Origin: Heracleum sosnowskyi
Lineage: Eukaryota > Streptophyta > Magnoliopsida > Apiales > Apiaceae
NCBI GenBank assembly: GCA_030848705.1
Contig: CM061243.1
Location: 97,338,436-97,402,435, forward strand
Reading direction: 5' to 3'
DNA: 64,000 nucleotides
The position numbers were made by a program, and so were the translations under genes. The notes beneath the pieces are model-generated. The model was not told where the DNA came from and did no database searches. It worked only from the letters and a program-made list of their open reading frames with translations. This document shows, piece after piece, positions 36,098-44,963 of the stretch. How positions within the stretch are numbered: the stretch's first letter is position 1; each line of letters opens with the position of its first letter.

Positions 36098-36769
36098 TTA
36101 TTCAAAACATGAGGAGTCAAAACTGGGAGGTGCTTCCGAGCCAAGGGAAATGCAGCAAGTATCGCTATCATCATGGATATTCAGGTCCAACTTCGGGGCT
36201 GAGCGGGATATCTGAAAGCCTTGTCTTGATTTCACGTCCTCTTGCTTAACTGAGTGTGTACTGGGATAAAAAAGATTAGCATCAAGATCCCTGTCCTTCA
36301 TTTTTTCTTGAACGTCTGTGCTGTTACTATTCCAGTTTCCTCCCTGAACTCCAACTCTCATTGACAAGTCACTGGCATGAAGCTGCATCTCGTATGCTTT
36401 ATCCGTATCCTGAACCATAGGCGATATGAAGTTTCTATTATCTTTAAGGTCTTTGCTCCACCTATTTTGTATCTCTTGGCCCTGTTGGGAAACTTCGTAA
36501 GAGGTCAGGAAGCTTTGCATTGAACAATCTGTTGGTTGCTTTGCTTGTATTTGTTGTGGACAGAAACTAGGAACTTCTGTCATTCCCGAAAACGCAGAAT
36601 TAAGGGACTTGGTGGATACTTTTGAGACCAATTCAGATAGTTGGACCTTTGCAGCTTCTAGTCCTACTGTGCCCAAGTTCTGTTTTCCAAGAGTATCTTG
36701 AGCTTTCTCTAGCACTGTTTGCAAGTATTTCCCTTGAGCTTCTATTCGAAGCTGTAGGTGTCGTTGTAC
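36098..36769 (-). pseudogene. Captured MYB-CC transcription factor 3' exon
   Basis: The minus strand from 36769 encodes VQRHLQLRIEAQGKYLQTVL and continues EKAQDTLGKQ, the diagnostic coiled-coil (MYB-CC, LHEQLE-type) domain of PHR1-like transcription factors, then about 190 residues to the stop at 36098 with a C-terminal APKLDLNIHD segment, closest in my memory to PHL8-type proteins. An intron acceptor (TTCTAAATGGCAG) precedes GTACAACGA at exactly the point where these genes have an intron. The N-terminal MYB DNA-binding domain is absent, so the fragment cannot act as a full regulator. The frame is still open for 223 codons, which suggests recent capture. Confidence 0.85.
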
Positions 36770-36831
36770 CTGCCATTTAGAACATAACTGATTAATAAGG
36801 TTGTAGGTATCCAAGAGTAGCTTCCTATGAA

Positions 36832-37013
36832 GCTAGAGAACGTACAGGCTTGATAGCTACTTTTGAAAATTCCTCAACTTCAGAAGCATTCACAATAACA
36901 GAAACCTAGCAATATGCAGATCAAGATATTAAACAAATTTACTAGTGTAAGGCACGGATACTCTGTTTCACGGCATTGACTACATACTCTGTTTCAGCTT
37001 CTGTGAGCTCCAC
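36832..37013 (-). pseudogene. Captured coatomer gamma subunit exon fragments
   Basis: Two minus-strand exon pieces match the appendage region of COPI coatomer gamma: 37013-36957 reads VELTEAETEYVVNAVK after an acceptor-like CGACGCAG, and 36905-36832 reads VSVIVNASEVEEFSKVAIKP after an acceptor-like TATTGCTAG. In plant coatomer gamma, VELTEAETEYAVNVVK is followed some 30 residues later by VIVDASEAEEFSEV, so order and orientation are kept and the part between is lost. In the cell the parent protein coats Golgi-derived vesicles; this fragment is too small to function. It lies directly upstream of, and in the same orientation as, the MYB-CC piece. Confidence 0.75.
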
Positions 37014-37111
37014 CTGCGTCGAGGACTGGCAAGTGAAATCATTATGAAAATCAACCCAAAATATGAAAAAGAATAAGCAATTATACTTCTAAATCACAGA
37101 CTATACACTAA

Positions 37112-37235
37112 CCTTGAAACCAGTATTCTCTACATGTTGAGGAGCACCCAAACCAGTATTAGTATTGCTGATATTACAAGTATTCTCTACATGTTGCTGA
37201 GATCTCCCTTGGTCAAAATCAGTGAAGATTGTCAA
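37112..37235 (-). other. Possible further captured exon, unidentified
   Basis: The minus strand reads an open stretch with SQQHVENTCNISNTNTGLG then APQHVENTGFK, ending at a good splice donor (AAG then GTTAGTG at 37112). A QHVENT hexapeptide occurs twice. I do not recognise the protein. The region 37014-37111 between it and the coatomer piece looks like intron. Confidence 0.3.
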
Positions 37236-37711
37236 CATTGATGTAACATTAACAAATACCTCAATATGTGAGTAAACATAAATCAGATTTAACCATCATG
37301 CAAGTCAATCTGTAGAACATTCATCAAGTACACATCTTTTACAGGTCTACAACTGCATACTTACAAGCTAATGATCAATAAACAATGAAACTCTAAGCAC
37401 GTCATACACCATGTTTCTTTCTGCAAATCAAATGCATCTAAGCTACCAATAATGAACAATGACCATGTCAAACAAGAGAGTATTAGGGATGACAATTACT
37501 ACAAAAATTACCTTATATGCAGATTTACCTAGCTATTCCTTCTTGAAAAATAGAAAAAGACAAAAAGAACTCATACATAACACTATAAATAACAATTGTT
37601 ATGATAAAAATAAAAATACTTCCACATTGTCATGATAACAACTATCTCCTTACGTCATAACACTTGCATAACATTGCAAAAAAAAAATTACAAAGAAATA
37701 ATAACAAAATT

Positions 37712-38005
37712 CTAAGAACCAGTCTCCCTCCTCCTCTTGTAAATCCTGGATATGGTGACAGCCAGTCCAATGATCCTCTCACGCAACTCCAGGGCCCGGA
37801 GACGCTCCGCCTCCCTCCTGTCCTTCTCTAGATCGAAGTGCATCAGCAGAAACATCCACTCGATTTGCTGATCATAGGAGAACTCAGAGCTGATGTTCTT
37901 TGGAACAGCGTCCACTGGAAAGCTTGCACCTTCCACTACGATCGTGAAGTTTTCGTAATTGAACACTATATTGGCAATACGTATGGTGAGAGCGTTGAAG
38001 GCCAT
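37712..38005 (-). CDS. Small uncharacterised ORF (97 aa) in CACTA E
   Basis: ATG at 38005 to a stop at 37712. The protein starts MAFNALTIRIANIVFNYENF, has an Arg/Glu/Leu-rich probable helix (DLEKDRREAERLRALELRER) and a basic end (YKRRRETGS). There is no signal peptide and no family I know. A TATA-like CTATTTAAACC lies about 75 bp upstream (38075-38085), which supports expression. It could be a CACTA accessory gene, a first exon spliced to the captured fragments downstream (36098-37235, same strand), or another captured exon. Confidence 0.45.
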   Translation of the reverse strand: MAFNALTIRIANIVFNYENFTIVVEGASFPVDAVPKNISSEFSYDQQIEWMFLLMHFDLEKDRREAERLRALELRERIIGLAVTISRIYKRRRETGS

Positions 38006-38074
38006 TTGATAGACGGGGGGTTTGATAACAATTAAGAATGTTTGAGAGGATGAGAAAGGGGATTAACTAGGGAT

Positions 38075-38085
38075 GGTTTAAATAG
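38075..38085 (-). promoter_or_regulatory. TATA-like box upstream of 97-aa ORF
   Basis: The minus strand reads CTATTTAAACC about 75 bp before the ATG at 38005, a normal spacing for a plant core promoter plus short leader. Confidence 0.4.
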
Positions 38086-38356
38086 AAGAGTGTAAGGCAT
38101 ATGAAACAACGCTCATATTAACTGAGATCAATGTCATAATTGCATGCAGTTGTAGTCTCTTAGATTCCCAATAGACGCAATAAACTCTCTTAGATTAATA
38201 CGAACAGTTTTAGTCAAAATATTTCAATAAACATATTCTCAAAGTCAGTTAATCAATTAAAACTAAAATTAAAGTCTCCAGAAAATAAACATTCATTAAC
38301 TAAGTTAATCATATTAACTTAGATTTCCAATAGACGCAAGACTTAATAGATTTAGC

Positions 38357-38368
38357 CAGAGAGAGAGA

Positions 38369-38405
<37 letters not shown>
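38357..38405. repeat. (AG)n microsatellite
   Basis: About 24 GA/AG units with one GT interruption, upstream of the putative promoter on the minus strand. GAGA-type tracts are common in plant 5' regions. Confidence 0.9.
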
Positions 38406-38407
<2 letters not shown>

Positions 38408-39041
38408 CATACAGGTACTAATTGCCGGACATCATCTTCGCCAGAGAGGGGTGAAAACCTAGGGTTAAGACATAAAGGCGTTGTGTCATGCCAATTGAAC
38501 TGAACAGTGCCTCCGCTCATCTTCTCCAGAAAGGGGCTTTGTTAATCTTGGGTATTTCAATCAAATCTAGAACCAATTGTTGTTGTATAAGAGGGAAAAA
38601 AAGGATATGATTGGGGTTCTTGTTTTAGGCGGCAAAATAGAAGAGAGTGTCGCTACTGCTGTGTGTAGCAATGAATTAGGGTTAAAACATATGTACCCTC
38701 TCTGGCGAAGATGATGTCCGGCAATCTATAACCATATGTACCCTCTACTATACTAATTTATTATACTACTTTGCTGAAAATCAAATTTAATCACTTATTA
38801 ATCTGAAGTTTAAATAGAAGATAATTTCTAAAATCAAAATTTTAATTAAAAAAAACAAGATCACAAAATTAGCTTCATTCCCATATTTTTAAAATAATTT
38901 TGGGATCAAAAATGAATTTATTATGATTTTTACAAGTTTTACCTCAAAATGAAAATTAATTTTCAAAAATCATTTTAAAATACCAAAACTCCAAATTTAA
39001 TTCATCTAATTTTTTTAAATCATTTTGGAATATTTAGAAGA

Positions 39042-40440
39042 CATATGCAAAATTTTAAAAAAAAATCTAAATTTATCTTGTACGACTTTATAACAAAAAT
39101 CAAGTGAAAGTACTACTTCGAGAAACGAGACTACCACCCACTTAACAAACTATTTTTTTAAATTAATTTTTGGACGATCCAACCGTACGGATGTGAACAA
39201 CTACTTATATCAGTGATATGCAAAATTTTAAAAAAAAATCTAAATTTATCTTGTACGACTTTATAACAAAAATCAAGTGAAAGTACTACTTCGAGAAACG
39301 AGACTACCACCCACTTAACAAACTATTTTTTTAAATTAATTTTTGGACGATCCAACCGTACGGATGTGAACAACTACTTATATCAGTGATATGCAAAATT
39401 TTAAAAAAAAATCTAAATTTATCTTGTACGACTTTATAACAAAAATCAAGTGAAAGTACTACTTCGAGAAACGAGACTACCACCCACTTAACAAACTATT
39501 TTTTTAAATTAATTTTTGGACGATCCAACCGTACGGATGTGAACAACTACTTATATCAGTGATATGCAAAATTTTAAAAAAAAATCTAAATTTATCTTGT
39601 ACGACTTTATAACAAAAATCAAGTGAAAGTACTACTTCGAGAAACGAGACTACCACCCACTTAACAAACTATTTTTTTAAATTAATTTTTGGACGATCCA
39701 ACCGTACGGATGTGAACAACTACTTATATCAGTGATATGCAAAATTTTAAAAAAAAATCTAAATTTATCTTGTACGACTTTATAACAAAAATCAAGTGAA
39801 AGTACTACTTCGAGAAACGAGACTACCACCCACTTAACAAACTATTTTTTTAAATTAATTTTTGGACGATCCAACCGTACGGATGTGAACAACTACTTAT
39901 ATCAGTGATATGCAAAATTTTAAAAAAAAATCTAAATTTATCTTGTACGACTTTATAACAAAAATCAAGTGAAAGTACTACTTCGAGAAACGAGACTACC
40001 ACCCACTTAACAAACTATTTTTTTAAATTAATTTTTGGACGATCCAACCGTACGGATGTGAACAACTACTTATATCAGTGATATGCAAAATTTTAAAAAA
40101 AAATCTAAATTTATCTTGTACGACTTTATAACAAAAATCAAGTGAAAGTACTACTTCGAGAAACGAGACTACCACCCACTTAACAAACTATTTTTTTAAA
40201 TTAATTTTTGGACGATCCAACCGTACGGATGTGAACAACTACTTATATCAGTGATATGCAAAATTTTAAAAAAAAATCTAAATTTATCTTGTACGACTTT
40301 ATAACAAAAATCAAGTGAAAGTACTACTTCAAGAAACGAGACTACCGCCCACTTAACAAACAATTTTTTTAATTAACTTTTGGACGATCCAACCGTACGG
40401 ATGTGAACAACTACTTATATTAGTGCTATGCAAAATTTTA
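39042..40440. repeat. 173-bp tandem satellite-like array, 8 units
   Basis: The anchor AACCGTACGG occurs at 39181, 39354, 39527, 39700, 39873, 40046, 40219 and 40391: seven intervals, six of 173 bp and the last of 172. Internal units look identical by eye; only the last carries several changes (CTTCAAGAAACG, CTACCGCCC). Right of the array a short TTTATCTTGTACGACTTTAA piece is repeated three more times (to about 40515). The unit is AT-rich apart from ATCCAACCGTACGGATG, which is palindromic around CCGTACGG. Confidence 0.95.
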
Positions 40441-41702
40441 AAAAAAAAATCTAAATTTATCTTGTACGACTTTAAATTTATCTTGTACGACTTTAAATAT
40501 ATCTTGTACGACTTTAAATAAAAATCTAAATCTAAACGATATTTCATTTCCCGCTTCCTCTTTCCCTCCTATGTACCCAATAATTCACTTCCCTCCCTAC
40601 CCAGTATTTCATTTCCCCATTTTCCCCCTTCTTTTTCAGCACACACATATGTTCACGGCTCTTAGCTCGATTTCAGTATGTTCACGGCTCAAGTTCAAAT
40701 CAAACACACACATACAAATTGATTTTGCTAGATAGTCCCGGCCCCGATCTGTTTGTTGGTCAGTTGATTTTGGTAGATGTAGGTGTTCGTGTTTTTGTCA
40801 CAAACATAAAGGTGCTTTCATTATCTTGATTATCAATTTCTGTTTGTGACAAAAGCAGGGAACACATACATCGAGCAAATCCCAAGCTCTCTCAATCGCT
40901 GTTTACTGGTTACTGTTGTCGGCAGGTATGAGATGTTGTTTCATTTTTGATTGTTTCGATATTGTTTTGTTTTCGAATATTTCGATAATGTTTTGTTCAA
41001 AATTTGATTGTATTGTATGTATGTATGATTGATTTATGCTTTTGTGGTGATAAGTTATAATTATATACGATATTGAGCCGATTTGTTTGTTATATATGAT
41101 TGTTGAATTAGTTGTTGTTCAGTGTAGTGGTTGATGTTATTGTGGTTGTATTGGGGGGAAAATGTGTTTGGGCTTGAAATCGTGTTAGTATTCTGTGATC
41201 TTTCCTCGGACTTTTTTGTTATTTCCCTGAATACAGTTGAATACTATGCAATCCATTTCTTCATTTCATTGAGATGATGACTAATTTCATGACTCCAATT
41301 TTATCTGAGGTATAGATATATTTGGAGCTATAGTCCCCGTAGTATGTGTAAGAAACTTAGTTGATTTTAAGCTGGCAGTTGGCAGTAGTCCCTCTGTAGA
41401 GTGTAAGATTGGTCACCTGTGTATGTACTATACGACAAGCACATAGTATAATCATTTATTATCATTATTTGTGTGTTTTCATATATGTGTAATAATCTGT
41501 TTTGTTGTGTATATGTCTCTGTTTCGAGGCTGCTGAAGATGAAATATAATCCTTTTATCTCTTCGATATATCAGAAGCGATAGAACACATAGATGGATTC
41601 TTGTTTCTATCAAGCAATGGTAAATGCTTGTAATGCCTGATTATTTGAGTGATCAGTACATTATGTACATAATTTAACATGATTTTGTTGGCTAAATATC
41701 TA
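40441..41702 (+). other. Non-coding stretch of CACTA E, possible UTR/intron
   Basis: Pyrimidine-rich 40550-40640, then sequence with the texture of a leader and long intron (donor-like GGCAG then GTATGAG at about 40925; T-rich up to the acceptor at 41702). No ORF of note. This may be the captured 5' region of the gene whose exon follows at 41703. Confidence 0.3.
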
Positions 41703-41815
41703 GGTTGCAGATGCCATAACACCAAATCAAATGGTGAGAAGTGTTCTTGCCCAGCTTGCCCTAGTAATTCCTTCTTGGAGATTAATCCCAACACAAGATA
41801 TCACTGATGCCGCCA
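41703..41815 (+). pseudogene. Captured lipase-like exon (MAGL family)
   Basis: After an acceptor-like TAAATATCTAG the plus strand reads VADAITPNQMVRSVLAQLAL then VIPSWRLIPTQDITDAA. Plant monoacylglycerol lipase-like alpha/beta hydrolases carry a closely similar stretch after the nucleophile region (ADxxKPNxxVxSVLT...IIPTWKIIPTQDIxDxAF). The similarity is lost after about 41815 and a stop follows at 41881. The catalytic residues are not in this fragment. The orientation is opposite to the MYB-CC and coatomer pieces, so at least two capture events or an internal inversion are needed. Confidence 0.55.
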
Positions 41816-42718
41816 ATAGAGACAATCAGAGGAATCAACAATCTCAAGTAAAATTCAGAAGCATAAGCAAGTTGAAGTTATAACGTTGGAGTCTTCTAAA
41901 AAGGCACATGAAGAAGCCAAGAAAAAAGCCAATAAATTTCAATCAAATTCAAAGCATCCTTCATTTCTAGCTAGTTGATCATACTTTTGTTCTAATTGAA
42001 ATTGTGGTTTTAGTTTGGTGATGGATTATGTATGGATTGGTCTTAGCTATTACATTAATTATGTTGCTATTTAGTTTGGTGATGGATTATGCATGGCTAA
42101 GTGTTTGAATTTTAGAATATATAGCATTGTGTTTCAATTTTGGTATTATTATTTATTATTGATCATTTATAATACAAATAAAACTCTGTATAATTTAGTT
42201 AAGTGTGTGTGGCTATTACTATCCTTTAGCCACACTATATATTACAAAAATTCTATAAAAATAGGTTTTAGCCAGAACTATAGTCACTACAATTATTAGT
42301 GACTAAAAGAAGTTGTTTAATAGTATATAAAACATAGAAACGACCACACAAAAATTATAAAATGTGGCCATACCCAAGTTTTTTGCCACGATTTACCAAT
42401 AAATAATGCGACCAAAACTAAGCCTTTGATGAATGTTGGTGTTTAGCCACGTTATTAATTCTCTTTAGCCACGACCCATCCTGTGGCTGAAAGCTGGTAT
42501 TTAGTCACACTTTTGAGCTTAAAACAGGGGCTGTCAGACCCAAGGGGTGGTATGCTTTAGTCACTCTGTTTTGAGTTACAGCCACACAGCTGGCGTGTGG
42601 CCGTAGGGGGCGTAAAATGATCCGACCTTAGGTGACACTTTGCTGAAAAATTAAAACGTGACGTAAAGTGCTTAGCCACACGTATTTGATGTGACGGAAG
42701 CCAAAATTTGACGTAGTG
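41816..42718. repeat. Right end of CACTA E: AT-rich DNA, subterminal repeats, TIR
   Basis: From about 42215 TTTAGCCACAC, GTGACTAAAAG, TAGCCACG and TAGTCACTC recur in both orientations up to the terminal GACGTAGTG at 42718. The first 400 bp show nothing identifiable apart from a duplicated TTAGTTTGGTGATGGATTAT (about 42013 and 42071). Confidence 0.8.
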
Positions 42719-43553
42719 AATGTCCTTTTGAATTTGCTACTGATACAACTCCTAAGTAATGGTACATTACCAACTTAGCCTTGTAATACTCACCACCCTC
42801 TCATACCATTCATATCTATACATAAGATGAATACCAAAAGCTCCAGCTTGATCTGACTGGTTCACACTACTTCCAGGATCACTGCTAGGAACTGCTCATG
42901 AGACTGCCTTGCGCTTGCCACTCGCCTGAGGGATGTGCGCCGAATCCTTGGTATCCTACTTCGCTGCTATATAATATTAATAAAACAATAGCATGAGTGA
43001 GCGATAGCTCAACAAGGTAATAAAAGTATGGCATAATCCTGCCTTTAACTCAACCCAGAATAAAGCGGGTATAAGACAATAATTTGTCAAAATATCTCGA
43101 TGCTGGAATTATTTCCTTATCGGAATGTATTCCAAAAACAATACCATTATTGTATTTCAAATATCATTTTCATAATATTTCTGCGAACTTTTGCTATATT
43201 ATGAACAAAGTTCTAGTATAATATAAAAGATGAGGTTTCAAAGTAACCCAATATAACCTTTCCGAAAAATATCTGCTATGTAACTAGAATATCAACATAT
43301 AACTTAAAAGATGAAGTTATAAGGTGATTCAGTATAAACAACTCCCTTACCATAACTCATGTTATGTAAGGTATCCACAGAGTCATATGATATAAAAGAT
43401 AAAGTTACGAGGAAAATTTCATATAATGTTCCGTAACCCAAAATCCACTTATGCATATATAATCTGAGTAAGGTTTTATCAGAGTCATAACTCATAAAAT
43501 AAAAGATGAAGTTGCAAGGATTTATTGTAACTTCATTTTTGAACACTTTTCAA

Positions 43554-43698
43554 CCCCCTGCCAACATGATCGGTAAACCTGTACCACGGTGTCATCCTTA
43601 GTCCCTTTCAATACATGTTGCAGAACCCCCTGCCAACATGATCGGTAAACCTGTACCAAGGATGTCATCCGTAGTCCCTTTCAATACATGTTGCAGAA
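43554..43698 (-). repeat. 72-bp tandem duplication in LTR (second copy)
   Basis: Counterpart of 27486-27630 with the same differences between its two units, so the duplication predates the transposition of D. Confidence 0.9.
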
Positions 43699-44407
43699 TT
43701 ATCCAAAATGGATGATGAACTAATACCGGAGTTGCTACCGCGCCCGTCGTACCAACCTTACTATGATCAGTAGCAGGTCGTACAACAAAAATATGTTCTC
43801 TACATGTAGATGGAAGAATCACGACAGCCTGACATTGTCTACTGCCTTCCCGGATCTCCCGGCCCATTTGGGGCAATAAAATGGATGGGTCGGCGCAACT
43901 GGACCACTTACACCACTCCTAGTTCGGATGAAATCCATGACTCTAAAACGTAAAGATCGTCCTCCTTTCCCCAAGTGTAATACTTGTTGATACGACTCCA
44001 CTAAGTAGTTATATCTAGGTTGGAAAGGAAGATTCTCCAATATTTCCCAAGCGATGCTTGTTAATGGATATCGACTTGTTCCATCAATTTACCCCTCGAT
44101 CGTTGAGGTGGTAACACAACATTTGACTTGCAGCAATTAAATTGCTCCGAGAAAATATCCGTCCCCTGACAGTTTTGAGTTGAGAGTTTAAAATGAGTAG
44201 CAGTCACTTAAATCAGGTTTCTCATATTTTTGATAGTTGAACGAGCATTTAAATCCTCTTAAAAGACAGATTTAAATGGAAAAACAGTGTTTGGGAACCT
44301 CTTTTTGATTTAAAAATAATTAATAATACAACTTAGAGTATCCTTCGTAATTATTGAAGGTCGAGGATAAACTTTAAATAACATTTCTCATTTTTAAAAC
44401 GTGTTAA

Positions 44408-44963
44408 AAGTATTTAATAAATAATCGAATAATATTTATTAAATAAGTAAACCTTAAACGAATATTCGAAAATAATATTCATTAAGTAAATAATGATTAA
44501 ATGAATATTCAAAAATAATATTCATTAAATAAATAAGGATTAAATGAATATTCAAAATAATATTCATTAAATAAATAAACCTTAAATGAATATTCAAAAA
44601 TAATATTCATTAAATAAATAAGGATTAAATGAATATTCAAAATAATATTCATTAAATAAATAAACCTTAAATGAATATTCAAAAATAATATTCATTATAT
44701 AAATAATGATTAAATGAATATTCAAAAATAATATTAATTAAAGAAATAAACCTTGAATGAATATTTAAAATAATATTCATTAAATAAATAAACCTTGAAT
44801 GAATATTTAAAATAATATTCATTAAATAAATAAACCTTGAATGAATATTTAAAATAATATTCATTAAATAAATAAACCTTGAATGAATATTTAAAATAAT
44901 ATTCATTAAATAAATAAACCTTGAATGAATATTCACAAATTATATTTATTAAATAAATAATCA
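44408..44963 (-). repeat. AT-rich 42-44-bp array in LTR (second copy)
   Basis: Counterpart of 28340-28895 with about twelve units. The order of sub-types differs slightly from the left copy (GGATTAAATG follows earlier here), pointing to slippage or exchange after insertion. Confidence 0.88.

Larger units (their letters stand above)
35480..42718. mobile_element. CACTA transposon E, gene-capturing, non-autonomous
   Basis: 7239 bp with inverted termini CACTACGTCAAATTTGGGC (left) and, on the other strand at the right, CACTACGTCAAATTTTGGC; the match extends to about 28 bp with two differences. The 3-bp target duplication is aat (35477-35479, 42719-42721), and the LTR of D reads on perfectly across it. 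Subterminal zones are rich in TAGCCAC/GTGACTA. I see no transposase. Inside are host-gene fragments (36098-37013 and 41703-41815), a small ORF with a TATA box, and a 173-bp tandem array. It must have been moved in trans. Confidence 0.92.

Noticed and set aside
36098..37013. Treating the MYB-CC and coatomer segments as a functional host gene locus
   Set aside because: Both lack most of their parent proteins, lie between the CACTA termini and are joined out of genomic context, so they are captured fragments.
39042..40440. Calling the 173-bp array a centromere satellite or CRISPR-like array
   Set aside because: Eight units inside a transposon are far short of a centromere, and there are no spacer/repeat alternations; it is a plain tandem repeat.
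35480..42718. Transposase inside CACTA E
   Set aside because: All frames were scanned for tnp2 or TNPA signatures such as those found in element F (TDGFNPFG-, DIMHTEKN-like) and none was seen.
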